A DNA stretch of 64,000 bases from Chinchilla lanigera (lineage: Eukaryota > Chordata > Mammalia > Rodentia > Chinchillidae), in the NCBI RefSeq assembly GCF_000276665.1, contig NW_004955438.1:14818576-14882575 (forward strand), in the 5' to 3' direction. A model generated the notes under the pieces. The model was not told the DNA's origin. It ran no database searches and saw only the letters and a program-made list of their open reading frames with translations. Numbering within the stretch: the first letter of the stretch is position 1; every line of letters begins with the position of its first letter. Shown piece after piece: positions 1 to 11,790 of the stretch. The position numbers and the translations under genes are program-made.

Positions 1-1254
1 ATGCTACTCTGCGTCATGCTACAGCTATGTTATAAGTAATGAAGAGAATGAGCCTCCGTTTCCACGTATGTAAAATAAAGGCAGTGGGCACTGTCTTTTC
101 CTCCACTTCCAGTCCTTGCACCGTTCCGCACACTCTCCCCAGCTCTGTTGGCTCAGGGCTAGAGACGTGAGGACCTTTGCAGCAGGTCTGCCCACTCACA
201 CCTGCATGTGTCCAGGGTGGGGTCTGACCGCTGGACTGCCCACCTCCCGGGGTACAGAAGCCCCTGCAGTTGTGGCCTCTTGAAAGAACCAGCCGCTTCT
301 GTCCCTGCCCTAATGAGCATGATTGGAAATTTTCCTCAGGCAAGTGGAAAATAGTCCTAAAATAACAAAAGTGGAAAAGCAGAGGGCTCTGCAGGCCAAA
401 AATGGATGGTGAAAACAAAAACATGCGTGGTGTATGCTGCTTTCGATTTTTATGTATTTCAAGGGAGTGGGTGCAGTGGCTGCATCTTTCTCTTCCAAAA
501 CATACTGTACCCCACCCACAGCGGAGTCAGCCCTCCCAAAGTCATGCCATCATCCCTGCAAAATTCGTGCCAGCTAGGGTAGAGGGGGGAGGCGGTTTTC
601 CCACACGGGCTGTGACAACCTCCTGGGTTGCATAATGCTACCTCACAACTAACTCTCTTACAAGATTCTAGGGGCTGGAAAAGATCCCAAGGCGCTGATG
701 CTGGAAGTATTTCCTAGAAGGAAAGTGTCCTTTGAGGCACTAGGTCAAAATGGAATTCATTTAGCTTCAAGTCACAACGGTTGGCAGGTGGACAGTCTGA
801 GATGGCCCCACTGACCTGTCCCATCGTGGGTGCAGCTGCTGGCTGGGCCACGTGACGCCAGCAGGCTAGCTCAGGCTTCTTCACAGTTCTGCCTCAGCCT
901 CAAAGGGTGGGCGGGGAAGTTCTCATGCCTCTGAGGCCTGAGCTCAGAACTCCACAGTGTCTCTTAACTGCCTTCTTCTAGACAGTGCCAGCCCCAAGCT
1001 GCTCTTGCACCTCTTGGTGGGAGGCGTGACAAGAGCTCTCTAATCATTTTTAATCCACCATGTAGGTGAGTGATCTTTGAGTCACTTTTTCCTCTGTCTC
1101 CTTTTGGTTTTGCTTAAAGCACAGTAATAATCTTACTGCTAATTATTTATTTACCAAGTGAGATTGTGCATTTAAATATCTTCGCACATGCTTTAGCACT
1201 GCTCAATGATAGATAATAGTAGTCCATAATAGTAATAAATTGTTATGATTAAGT

Positions 1255-1412
1255 ACATAGTCTGTGCCAGGCATTTGCATACAAGATCAGCAGTTCTTAC
1301 AGCAACGCTGAATGATGACTATTCCTGTGCTCGTAGACAGATGAGGGAGTGACAGTAACCTCCCTGGGGACTTGCAGCTGGTAGGTGGTGGAGCTGGAAT
1401 CCGTGCCATATC
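1255..1412 (-). repeat. MIR SINE fragment
   Basis: CTGTGCCAGGCATTTGCATA then ACTTGCAGCTGGTAGGTGGT and GAGCTGGAATCC follow the reversed MIR order. Confidence 0.7.
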
Positions 1413-2670
1413 ACATCCATGAGCATGTGGCTGCAGTGGTAGAGAGAAGTACTGGGGGCTTGGGAGAATTTGCACGTAGAGCCCCCGGGGGGTGGAGAAA
1501 GAGCTCTGGGTGGCCCAGCCAGCTGTTCAGTCCCCTGGGTGTGCTGAGCAACCCCCGTTGTTGTGGTAACGTCTCCTTTGACTATAACCAGGCTTCCCCA
1601 GTGAGAGGATGCAAACAGGCACTGACTTTTGTCTGAAACTTCCAACTTACATGCAGAGAATTCCCCACAATGTAGAAGGCTTTTTCGGAAGTCACTGCCA
1701 CACAGTGTCACTGTGTTTTGAGGTGCTGCGCCTGGATACCTCCAAAGAGGGCTGCAGCAAGTAGCTCAGCAGCTAGACCTCATCAGAGGGGCACCGGACT
1801 GACCCTCTTACTCTCATCGGCAGAGGCCAACAACTGACCCAGCTCTGCCTGCTGTGGGCACCTGTCAGCCTGGCCCTCAGCCTCCACCACCTGGGCAGAA
1901 CCTATCAGAGGAGCCGTGCTGAGCCCAGACTGCTCTGCTGCCCCACCTTGGTACTCACAGCCGCTTCTGCCCCCTCATCCTGGACCAGTGCCTGCCTTAT
2001 TGTGATTTTCAGATAGAAGCCTACGATTTAGCCCAGGCAGAAGAGAAGAGTTCAATGGCCGTGCTGCAAGGGTAGGTGATAAGTGTGTAGAACTGGGACT
2101 TTCCTGTCCTGCAGATACCGCTAGGTAGATACCGCAGTCATGATGGCCAGCATCAAGTGACAGGCTACACAGTGCTGGGGACTGACACCTGGTCTGCTTC
2201 CTGCTTCCGCATTGCCCACTGTGCAGCCTTGGGTTTGTTGGACGTCCCTGTGCCCTGGGTCTTCCTCTACCGAAGGGAATGGTTACAGACGTGCCCCACG
2301 GTCGGGGAGAGGACTGAGTGATACCAACCCTTGGCACACAGTGTTTCAACTTCCAGCTCCAGCCCATCACTGAACCGCTCTGTCTTCTGTTTATTGTGTT
2401 GCATTTGCCCCTCCTCTTGCCCTAGATCTGTAAATGTTGTCTTCCCAACTCCTGCCTCAAGGAAGTCTCTCTGCTTTCCTTTTCATGGTAATCCCACGTG
2501 GTAGACAAATGGCAGGTTCCAGGTAAAGCAGAGACTGGGAAGCAGAAGAATGGGGCTCAGCTGGGGGTAGGGGTAGATGGAGAGTTGTCCTTAGAGTGCG
2601 CCCTGTTGGGTGTGTTCTTCTCCCCGTGACCTCTTCCAACAGAGTCTTGTTCTGGTCTTTGTTTCTGCTG

Positions 2671-2766
2671 GGTGGTAGCAGATGTTGTTACCCCCACTTA
2701 CAGATCAGGACACAGGCGAAGGGACAGAGTTATCTGGGGTCACAGAGCTGATACCTGGCTTCTCAG
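2671..2766 (-). repeat. MIR SINE fragment
   Basis: CCCCACTTACAGATCAGGAC and GGGTCACAGAGCTGATACCT match reversed MIR. Confidence 0.6.
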
Positions 2767-2798
2767 AGCTAGCTGGAAGCTAAGAAAAAATGCAAATA

Positions 2799-2978
2799 GT
2801 AGCTGGGTGTGGTGGTGCATGCCGGGAATCTCAGCATTCTCGGAGGCTGAGGCAGGAGGGTCAAAAGTTCAAACCCAACCTGGGCAACATAACAACTTCG
2901 CAAGACCTTGTCTCTAAAAACCAAAAAAAGGTTGAGGATGTAATTCAGTGCAAAGGTTCTGCATTCAATGTCCAGTAC
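2799..2978 (+). mobile_element. B1-dID SINE
   Basis: A 7SL-derived B1 monomer (GCTGGGTGTGGTGGTGCATG through GAGGCTGAGGCAGGAGG) is followed by a degenerate ID half (GGTTGAGGATGTAATTCAGTG to TCCAGTAC) and a GAAA/GGAA tail. The fused order B1 then ID defines the B1-dID family of non-muroid rodents. Confidence 0.8.
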
Positions 2979-3294
2979 AAAGAAAGAAGGAAAGAAGGAA
3001 GAGAGAGTAAGAGCAAGCGTGTCCTCCCTCGTCTGTTGGAGAAGTGCCCATCCCAGGTCTCTCGTCTTCTTTCTCTCCCTCCAGCAACGTAGGGTGAAAG
3101 CAAGTTCCATTCTGAGCAAAGGGAGCCAAAACGATTGCAGGGCGCATGGAGGGAGGGCCCAGTGGAGACAGGCAACTGGAATTTATCACGGAGTTCACCA
3201 TGGATTCGAGGTGGGGACAAAATAAAAAGGGGGCAAAGAAACCATTGTAGAATAAAAATATATGTTGTGCTGTGACCCTGACCCCATGTAGGGA

Positions 3295-3296
<2 letters not shown>

Positions 3297-3353
<57 letters not shown>

Positions 3354-3355
3354 AC
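3297..3355. repeat. CT/CA compound microsatellite
   Basis: About 16 CT units run directly into about 13 CA units. Confidence 0.95.
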
Positions 3356-3787
3356 CTTCTCCCTTATGAAAATCACAGGTCTTCTATTTTATTTTTTGCT
3401 TTTATTTTGCAAGGAAAATCATTGGTGGCATCACACCCATGCGTCATGATTCACCATTTGAAAAGCACTGCCCTTGTTTCCCAGCCATGTCCAAGATGGG
3501 CAGGCGCGGCTTGGCCGTGCCCCTGACTTTAACCATGACCAGGGCACATGTCCCCGACTTGTGAACTGTAGGTGCAAAGGGCACATTGTCGCAGCTAGAC
3601 AGGAGCCCATGTTTTGCTTTCAGTTCAGCAGGGCACCAGCTCCCTCCCACCCCCAGCCCTGGCTCGTGTTCAAGGGTCAAAGTTTGCTTAGGCCAGCAAA
3701 GCCTTTTCAGAGCATGGCTGGCTCCTGCTGTGGCCTCTTTTCCGTAGCCGGCAAAGAGGCCCTGGGGACACCCCAGATTCACTCAGG

Positions 3788-3970
3788 GCACACACACTCA
3801 CACACACACACACACACACGCATGCACACACACTCGCCCACATGTACTCACACATTCATAGAATAGACATACTTGAACACTTACACATGTCCACACACAC
3901 GTATACACATACCCTGTCACACGCACACACATTCACACACTCAGCCTCACACTCTCCGTCTCACACATAC
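3788..3970. repeat. CA-rich imperfect repeat block
   Basis: Mixed CACACA, CACTCA and CACATTCA units over about 180 bases; similar units recur at 4683-4820 and 5040-5077. Confidence 0.85.
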
Positions 3971-4682
3971 TCCCATTACGTTCTGACACCAATTCTTCAG
4001 TCCCATCTGGGTGTGCAGCAGTTCAGTTTGGCCCCTACCTGGAATTGCAGAGATGTCACAGCTAAAGGGAAGGCCCCCTACAAGACTACCTTTCGGATAC
4101 CAGCCACGAACGGGGCTCCCAGACTACCCAAACTTCTGTCCGTCGTGGCTACACATTGGAGGTTTCTAAAGCCCCTGTTCAGGCTTGAGAGAATGCCTTA
4201 TAACTCACTGAAAGTGTCATTGCAATTACAGCTTCATTACAAAGAATTCAACTCAGGAGCAGCTGAAAGGAAGAGGCACATGGGGTGAGACGGGAACCCA
4301 CATCCTGAGAAGCCGAGTACTTCTCTGTCCCTGTCCAGCAGCGTGTTCCCCAGCCAGGAAGCAACCCTGAGCGCCCAGCTCAGAGCTTTTATTGAGGTTC
4401 CATTTCATATGCATAACTGACTAAACCGTTGGCCAAGTGAGAGAGCCCCATCTCCAGTCCCACCCCCACCATGAGGTCAGGACGCTCGTCGCAGTGTGAC
4501 CTTTCTGTGACCCTCTCTTGGAACCGTGGCCCGGAGTCACCTGTTATCATTGTCTCAATCTGGTCAAGAGGGGCTCCTCATGTGTGACAGACTTATGTGG
4601 CCCTCAGGACATGGGGCAGAAGGATGCCGCCTGAGCTCTGTGCCAGGAATCGGGGTGAAGGCCAGCTATGCTTTTTATTGTA

Positions 4683-4820
4683 CCACACTCACATAGATAC
4701 ATTTACCCCACTCTCACTCACCCCACATACACACTCACCCACATACACTCACTCACCTGCACACTCGCGCACTCACTCGAACATTCACACGCTCACATTG
4801 CCCCACACACTGCTGGAGCA
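4683..4820. repeat. CA/CTCA-rich imperfect repeat block
   Basis: Units such as CACTCACCCACATACA repeat irregularly, resembling the block at 3788. Confidence 0.8.
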
Positions 4821-5077
4821 GAGGCAGCTCGAACCCCTGCGGCACAGCCAGCAACCTCTTCCTGGAAGCTATGTCCTGGGGTCAGTTCACTTTCAGGTTA
4901 GTGCCCAGCGTGGGGGGTGGTAGAGCCCAGGCAAAGCGTCTGAGAGAGCAAAAGGGCTGGTTGGGGCATCTGTTAGTGAGAGGCCTCCTGCTGGCCCTGA
5001 GCAGTCCGCTCCCCCTGCTCCCCAGTCTGACAGCAGCCCTCACCCACATGCGCTCACACACGCTCCAATTCTCACAT

Positions 5078-5090
5078 CCCCCCCCCCCCC

Positions 5091-5129
<39 letters not shown>
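5078..5129 (+). repeat. Poly(C) tract, 52 bases
   Basis: 51 of 52 bases are C; one A at 5091 divides it into runs of 13 and 38. The opposite strand is an almost pure G run. Confidence 0.95.
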
Positions 5130-5130
<1 letters not shown>

Positions 5131-5289
5131 CCCTGCTCACGACGACGAAGGACCACTGTACTCATGTCCCACCACGGTTCCATGAAGAATAAATTCGCTA
5201 TCCCTGTTCCAAAGGGCTACACACACTCACGGAGTGCAAGATCTCAAGTGAATAGCAAGGCGAGGCCTGTGGTGGCAGCAGCACCCCAG

Positions 5290-5450
5290 GTCTAGTTCAG
5301 AGGCCTGAGTGCAAATCTCAGCCCCAGCACTTCCTGCTCGGTGACCTACGCCATGACTGCCTCCCTCTGCCTTGATTCTCTCTCCAAAAAGATGGGAATA
5401 ATAATAGCATCCCCCACAGATTTAATAAGAAAATTGAGTGGGATCTAGCT
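5290..5450 (+). repeat. MIR SINE fragment
   Basis: GCAAATCTCAGCCCCAGCAC, GGTGACCTACGCC and GATGGGAATAATAATAGCAT are in MIR order. Confidence 0.7.
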
Positions 5451-6296
5451 TACTATTGTTCAAGCGTGGGGGTGTCTGTGTCAGCTGCTAGGAGTTGACA
5501 GTAGTGATATTATTATGTTTATTAACAATACTGCATTAACAATTACAATGCTACAGCAGTATAATCAAAGATTAGTCACACACAAGTGACAGTGGCAGCA
5601 GAATCTGGAGCCTAGCGGGAATTCTCCAGAGCTTCCCATTGTCAGGTCCATGTCCTCGCCCTGTGGGATCCCAGAGGCCCTGCGCCCAGCATGCCCTCAG
5701 CAACTCAGGCCTCACTCCTGGTCCTGTGACAGGCCGGGCGCTTGGAGACTTAGACTGCAAGGCAGGGGCGAGGTTAGAGGAGAAGCCGTGTCCTGGAGGC
5801 TGAGGAGATTGCAGGAGGTGTTGATGGGGAAGGAAGGACAAGCGTGGGCAGGGTCAGGACTGAAATGAACATTGTAAACCAACAATCTGTGACAGGCAGC
5901 GGAGAGTCCCCTCCTGGTGACCGCAGTGGGGAGGGCCCTGCCCGTGGGACCCTCCAGGAACACAGCAGAAGCCTTGGCAGAGCAGGGGATGCAGGGATGA
6001 CACGATGGTTCCAGCTCAGACCTGGGCCAGTGATTGCTTACTAAAGCACAGATGCGTCCTAGGGCCCAGAGATATTGTCCAATCAGAGTGAGGGATTCTG
6101 CTGCAGGAGAAAGCCTGTCTCAGCACCATGACAGAGGATCTGTACAGAGCAGCCTTGAAGCACAGGGTCCTGAACATCTGCACCAGTGTGTGGGGCTGAA
6201 CAACTGCAGACCCTGGCCAGGCCACCCTTCCTGAGTGTGTTCCATGGGCCCAGCCCTTGAGCCCACCTGAGAGAACCGCATCCGTGGGGAATCAGA

Positions 6297-6415
6297 GAGT
6301 GCCTCAGTTTCTTCATCTGTAAAATAGAGATGATGGGGCAATCACACCATGCAGTAATTGAAAAGATGGGACCAGCTAACATATGAACCAGAACAGTTCC
6401 TGTCAGATAGCGCTT
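6297..6415 (+). repeat. MIR SINE fragment
   Basis: GTGCCTCAGTTTCTTCATCT then GTAAAATAGAGATGATG, and a 3' part around CAGTTCCTGTCAGATAG. Confidence 0.65.
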
Positions 6416-6930
6416 CATGTCAAGTACTAGCTATTTTCATTTTTTGCAGGGGAAAAAATGTAAATTAACTGATACTTGTGATTGTTTCCAACAGCCTTCC
6501 CCAGAGCCGTGTGCTGGGGAGTGAGTTGAAGGTCACCCGAATGTTATGATTCCGTATGAGCTTCCTGTACGAGGGCTCTTCTAAGCACAGGTCCCTGGAC
6601 ACCCACACCACACTCAGCTGTAGCCCCAAATGCAGAGAATCCCAGGGGTAAGCACAGGAACTTCAGCCTCCACCCCACGGATTCTGGAAAAACAATTTCT
6701 CACCCTCTGAGAAAAACTGACTTGGTTGATCTGCCCAGTGGCCTGAGAAATCAGGACTCAAGGAACCTCAGTTTGGACATGGGCCAGGTGACCTGTGGCT
6801 CTTGGGGTAGAAGCCCAAGTTCTCTTGGGGGGTGCTTAACCGCCTCTCCCTTGTCTTGGGACAAGGCTTCCACCCACTGTAGACCTTCTCGTCTTTCATT
6901 CCCTGAGCTGCCTCTTCTGTTTGGTTTCAG

Positions 6931-7048
6931 TTGTTCCTGGTCCGCCGGGACAGCAGCCTGAAGCGCCTGGTGCTCTGCGTCCACTTCCCGTCCCAGAGTG
7001 ACGGCTCCCCCGAGGTGCTTGAGTATACCATCAGAGAAGAGAAATCGA
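6931..7048 (+). CDS. RIN3: RIN3 exon 3: SH2 domain, phosphotyrosine-pocket strand
   Basis: This 118-base exon follows a pyrimidine-rich acceptor ending TTTCAG and is followed by donor GTAAGT. Read from its first base it gives LFLVRRDSSLKRLVLCVHFP and continues to EYTIREEKS, leaving one base that completes an Ile codon with the next exon. FLVRR is the SH2 signature; its Arg contacts phosphotyrosine in the family. Human RIN3 has Met where this sequence has TTG (Leu) as the first codon, a conservative difference at the exon edge. This assumes the preceding exon, outside the window, ends in phase 0. The upstream RIN3 N-terminus and first SH2 helix were not found in 1-6930. Confidence 0.95.
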
Positions 7049-7359
7049 GTAAGTGCTCACCCTTCTCATTCCAGCTCGACCTCAGCAGCAGCAGATGTAG
7101 CACCTGCTAACCACAGCCTGTCCTCTCCGCGCCTCAGTGTTTAAAATTAGAAGAGGGAACGCTGAGGCAGCCGGCCAGGCTTGTTTTGAACTCAGCTTAT
7201 CACTCAAAAGTCAATGTTAATTTCCGCCCCCCCTCATCACGGCTTGTTGGCTGCGCTTCTTTGTGGCCACAGTGAAATTTCTTCTCATTAGCTTACCACA
7301 AGGATGCTGGAGAAAAGGGAAGAGCAGGGAAGAAGTGCTGAGCCCGCTAGCTCCTAGTG

Positions 7360-7500
7360 CCAGCTTGGCACCCAGTCAAGCCATGATCTGGGACATGTTG
7401 CTTGGACTCTCTGAGCCTCAGTGTTCTGTGAAATGGACACAATTGTCACTGCTTCACTTGTATTCCAGAGCTTTGTGAGAGTTCAGTGGGCAGGCACTTT
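7360..7500 (+). repeat. MIR SINE fragment
   Basis: GGGACATGTTGCTTGGACTC, TCTGAGCCTCAGTG and CTGTGAAATGGACACAATTG follow MIR order, about 0.3 kb after exon 3. Confidence 0.6.
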
Positions 7501-8217
7501 GAAGACAAAAGTCTTATGTGTGCACAGAGCTGCCAGAAGCAGGTCTAGGCCTCAGGGGACAAATGTTTGGGGGGGTGTCCCAGTCCAGGGTGAGACCCTG
7601 ATAGAAAACATTTCCAGCTTGAGCCCCTCTGGGCTGCTGGGCTCAGCCACCGGAACCAGCATCCCCTTGTCCTCATGGGCCACATGTGCGCAGACCAGGG
7701 ATTTAATCCAAAGAGTGTATCAGAAGAATCCATGGAATATTCCAAGCACTGGTCCATCTCTTCTTGGAAGTGGATACGAGTACTGCACAAATCCTTTTAC
7801 CCTTGGTAAGCAGCAGGCTGACAGCAGTTAAAGACGGCAGGTGAGTATGCTCAGGCACTTGTTTCTCAGGCAATCCTTGTGCTAACACCAGGACATGCAC
7901 AGATGAGTACGACGGAGCCAGCTGAGCCCTTAAATTTCAGTACTGTGACTGGGTGGGGGACTGAGAGTAAGGAGTGCTGATGTGCTTTAGGAGCCAGAGG
8001 GGGCAGTATTGAGCAAGGCCAGGCCGCCGGAAGGCTTCCAGGAGGAAATCCAGGGGACTAAAGCTGGACCCGCAGCCCATCTGTAGTTTCGCTCTTTGTA
8101 GTTCTGCTCTTCGCCCCAGCCCTTCAGGGTCCTCCTTTCTACGCCTCTCCACCCAAACACAGCACACCCCCATAGGCGTCTTACCTGGTTTCAGTGCTTC
8201 ATTTCTAATTAGGAGGC

Positions 8218-8760
8218 TGTCAAAGGAAAACCAGAGCTGGACGGTAGCTACAAGAGTAATAACAGATTTTGTTCACAAGCATTGCATCAGGGGAGAAAGG
8301 GAACTCAGCGTAGAACTGGCCAATTTGGAATTCAGCGCGAGCAAGTAGGAATTTATAGCCAAGGAACAGGGTGGGGGTCAGCAGATGGAAAATAACTCAG
8401 AGGAAACTGAGGGTAAGGAGAGATTCTGGCTAAACTGATCTAACCGGATTCTTGCTGAGGGCCAGGGTAATCAGACTTGGGCGGGGAGGATCGGAAACTG
8501 ATCAGATATAGTGAACAGACAGCAAGGGTGGACGGCAGTTGTCCCTTGCTGAACTGACCGAGCGGTTAGTTGCTAAAACTGGATTTTACAAGGATGTGCA
8601 CGGAGGAGCCTGGGAGAAAGGCCAGGAGTTGATTAGTTTGGTGTAGTAGACAAGTTTTCTCCCACCCAAGGGACAAACCAGGGCGTTCAAGGAAGGAAAG
8701 AGCTTATTTCCCTAAAGTCTCATTTTCCTCCCAGGGCCGTGAGATAGCATCTCGTTTCTA
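8218..8760 (-). mobile_element. Candidate ERV LTR, antisense
   Basis: Read on the minus strand, this block has a CTATAAATT TATA-like box (about 8352-8360), a following 100-base leader, a GAACAAAATC polyadenylation-like site and an end CCTTTGACA. That layout is typical of a retroviral LTR. I could not match it to a named family or find target duplications, so the ends are approximate. Confidence 0.45.
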
Positions 8761-9109
8761 TTGTAAAATTGTTCGATGTACAATACTCAACCTTGCTGAG
8801 ATCAGAGAATCAGACAATCCGAATCAAACCAGCTTCCAAACTCTTCCAATCCTGATTCATGCGCATGCACTGAGAGCACAGAAATATCCTCTATAAGGAC
8901 ATTTTGCCAGGGTCTCATGTTGCTTTCTTGTTATATTACTCACTGCTCCCCGGGCCTCCCTCCCCTTAGGTCCATCACCAGGCAAACCCAAACAATACCC
9001 AGAAACAGCAGGTGCTTTGTTTCTCTGTGCTGCCAGTTCGCCACTCCTACCCGTCTGCTCTCCACCGTTCTCCTTAGCATCAGGATCCAGCGCAGACTGT
9101 GGAAGCTAC

Positions 9110-9240
9110 CCACCCTGTTCCAATCCCATCTCTGCCTCTTATGACCTGTGTGACCATGGGCATGATCCGCTACCTCTCCCATCCTCACTGTCCTTGTCTA
9201 TGAGACGGGGGCACTGTGAGGAGTTATTGTGTCCAAAGTG
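9110..9240 (+). repeat. MIR SINE fragment
   Basis: CCCATCTCTGCCTCTTATGA, CCTGTGTGACCATGGGCATG and TGTCTATGAGACGGGGGCAC match the MIR core. Confidence 0.65.
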
Positions 9241-9992
9241 TCTAGGCGTTGAGGAGGAAGCAAGCAAGGGAAAAGCCCAGGCCCGAATTGGGCTTGTTTT
9301 TGAGTTCCCCGTGCAGACTGGAAGCAAGGGAAGGAGACTGGGGATGTCCCGAAAGCCCGTGGTCAGCCTCATCTGTGGCCCCAGGCTCTGCTCTTAACAG
9401 GAAACACTCGCCTTGACCATCTCTGTACTTGAGCATCCTGTTTCTTGTGCAGAGTTTCTTTGAAAAGCCCCAAGCCAGTTAGTGCCATGAGTATGTTTCT
9501 CTCATGGGAGCCACTGGCTGAGTTCTTGGCAATAATGTCCCCTGCAGCATGGCTGAGGGGTTGGCTCCTATCTGTTCCTGGGGGTGTGGTGTGGTTTGGC
9601 CCCCAGAGGAGGTGAGCACCAGCATTCAGGAAGGAAGCAGGAGGCAGAATTCCATGATGACTCCGAGGGCCCCACTCAGAGATGGCAGATGCCACTCCCC
9701 TTCACGTCTCACAGGCTAACAACACGGTCATGTGGCCAGGCCGACACGGATGGGATAAGAAGTCTAATATTCCTGCATACCTGTGACCAGCCGGGAGGGA
9801 GAGCGGCTCCTCTGAACAAGTAATGCCTTGGGGAGGGGTCCAGAGAACCAAGGGAAGGGGTACTGGCTTGGAGAAGGGGGTACAGGGTAAAAAGAACGGG
9901 ACCCTGGATGGTGGGGGCTGGGCCAGCTTCTCCATGATAGCCCTGCCGTTTGGTGGCTGAAGTGAACCACCTGGGCAGGAGGACACTACATG

Positions 9993-10297
9993 GTGAGGAT
10001 CCCTTATCTGAAAGGCTTGGGGCCAGAAGTGACTTTTTGTGAATTTTGGAATATTTTCATATACATAATGAGACACTTTGAGAAATGAGACCCACAGCTA
10101 AACATGAAATTCATTTGTGTTTAGCATACACATAGCCTGAAGGCAATTTTATATAATATTTTTAGTTCATCTGCAGTTTGACTCTGACCCATCATGGGGG
10201 ATCAGGTGTGGAATTTTCCATACATACTATCACTCAAAAAGGTGTGGATTCTGGAACATTTTGGATTTCAGATTTTTGGATTAGGGATGCCCAACCA
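9993..10297 (-). mobile_element. Tigger-like DNA transposon remnant
   Basis: The ends form an imperfect inverted repeat: GGATCCCTTATCTGAAAGGC on the left, and on the right GGATTTCAGATTTTTGGATT then AGGGATGCCCAACC. Internal CATAATGAGACACTTTGAG and TGTGTTTAGCATACACATAG match the nonautonomous Tigger-type element familiar from other mammals. Confidence 0.7.
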
Positions 10298-11083
10298 GTA
10301 CCTACTTTTCACCAATGTGCTTTGAAGATGGTGGTGATATTGTATTTGCGGGATAGCATTTTTCTTTTGGCTACTAAGAAAAAAGAAAACCAGTCGATCT
10401 GTCCCTGGAAGAGGAAGCATGAGACACTGAGGGGCGGCGTGGGATGGCCTCACAGGAAGTGAGCTGCTGGCACTCGGCGTCTGAGCCACAGCCCCACTTC
10501 CTCCTCCCAGCTGACCCCCAGCTTTAGAAAGCGCTGTCTGCCCAGCTCAGGTGAGATGTGTTCTCCTCCAGAGCAAATCTCTCGCTCTCAGGCGTCTGAT
10601 TTAGGTCAGGTAGTTGGACTTGGTAGATATATTAGTACCAGGGAAGGGAGCCTGTCTCCGGTCAGGTGTGGTGAAGCCTGTGCTCGTCAGGGCTGGTGCA
10701 GGACCTTTAAACCAGGGAAAGGAGAGATTCTAGGGAAGTTTCCGAGCAGCAGAGATCTGTGCGCAAGGGCAGGGCACAGTGCCACTCAGGATGCCTTGAT
10801 GAGCCTTTCTCTTTGTGCTCTTGCATTTGACCATCACAATTGAACCATTATCCTAGAGGGAGATATAACCTGTATTTAAATCAAAATGTGTTAAGGCCAT
10901 AAAAATGTGAGAAATGCTTTTGATTATTAAAGCAGGGCTTGACATAGAGGACACACCCTCTTGCTTGTTCCACGGAAAGAAAGCATGCAGTATATCATGG
11001 TGGAGCTTGTACCATTCTTGTGAGTACAAGCTTCTTTTGAGAACATGAGCTTTGGAAAGGCTGAACGGTTTTTCTTGTTTGTT

Positions 11084-11113
11084 TGTTTTTTGTTGTTGTT
11101 GTTGTTGTTGTTT
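11084..11113. repeat. TTG microsatellite
   Basis: About ten TTG units beside the tail of the antisense ID at 11151. Confidence 0.9.
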
Positions 11114-11150
11114 TACTCTTCTTTTTTCTTTTGGGGAGGGTGGGTTTTTT

Positions 11151-11227
11151 TCTGGTACCGGGAACCGAACTCATGACCTTGCGCTTGCCAGGCAGGCGCT
11201 GTGCCGCTGAGCTAAATCCCCAGCCCC
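11151..11227 (-). mobile_element. ID SINE, antisense
   Basis: The reverse complement reads GGGGCTGGGGATTTAGCTCA, then GCCTGCCAGGC, then GGTTCCCGGTACC, which is the ID body with recognisable A and B boxes. Upstream on the plus strand lies its T-rich tail, which contains the TTG repeat at 11084-11113. Confidence 0.85.
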
Positions 11228-11256
11228 CTACCCTTCTTTCTTCACTTTAAAGAGAA

Positions 11257-11395
11257 TAGCATGGTGGCGCATACCTGTAATCCCAGCACTCAGGAGGCTG
11301 AGGCAGGATGATCACTGCAAATTCAAGACCAGCCTGGGCTACAAAGTGAGCTCAAGGCCAGGCTGAACTGCATAGCGAAACCCTGTCTCAATAAA
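11257..11395 (+). mobile_element. B1 SINE
   Basis: A 7SL-derived body starts AGCATGGTGGCGCATACCTG and shows the typical rodent B1 internal duplication (CCAGCCTGGGCTAC... repeated as CCAGGCTGAACTGC). It ends CCCTGTCTCA and runs into an ATTA-repeat tail. Confidence 0.85.
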
Positions 11396-11421
11396 TTAAT
11401 TAATTAATTAATTAATTAAAA
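11391..11421. repeat. AATT-type tetranucleotide repeat
   Basis: TAAT units at the tail of the B1 at 11257. Confidence 0.9.
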
Positions 11422-11704
11422 ATTTTTGAAAACATTAAAAATGATACAGAATATCAAAACAAGATGATAAGAAATCAACAATGGTTGTTATATTGCGTAT
11501 TGTTTTCTTCAAAGTAGTTGCTCAGATTGCCAGATATAGGCACGCAAAATTGATCCAAAAAAAAAATGAAACATTAACTGTTTCTTTCAATAAACCAATA
11601 GAAATTAGTAGTACAATTATCTTAGCTGTCTTGTATATATATATATCTTTTTCCCTTCTTTCTTCTGTCTTTTCCCTCTTCCCAGTTGTTCTTTTGAAAG
11701 TTTT

Positions 11705-11790
11705 TATTCTTGTGACATCAGACAAGTTGCATAACCTCCCCATGCCTAAGTTTCCTTGTCCATAAAATGGGGACATCTCCAACCCAGCTG
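11705..11790 (+). repeat. MIR SINE fragment
   Basis: GACAAGTTGCATAACCTCCC then AAGTTTCCTTGTCCATAAAA. Confidence 0.6.

Larger units (their letters stand above)
1..6930 (+). other. RIN3: RIN3 intron 2, 3' part
   Basis: Noncoding. It contains MIR fragments (about 1255-1412, 2671-2766, 5290-5450, 6297-6415), a B1-dID SINE (2799-2978), CT/CA microsatellites (3297-3355), two CA-rich blocks (3788-3970 and 4683-4820) and a long C tract (5078-5129). In 1-1250, 1413-2670 and 5466-6290 I see no recognisable element. The human exon 2 peptide (CPVWLQLSLG region) was not found. Confidence 0.85.

Noticed and set aside
3788..3970. CRISPR-like regular repeats
   Set aside because: Irregular CA microsatellite in mammalian DNA, with no spacer structure.
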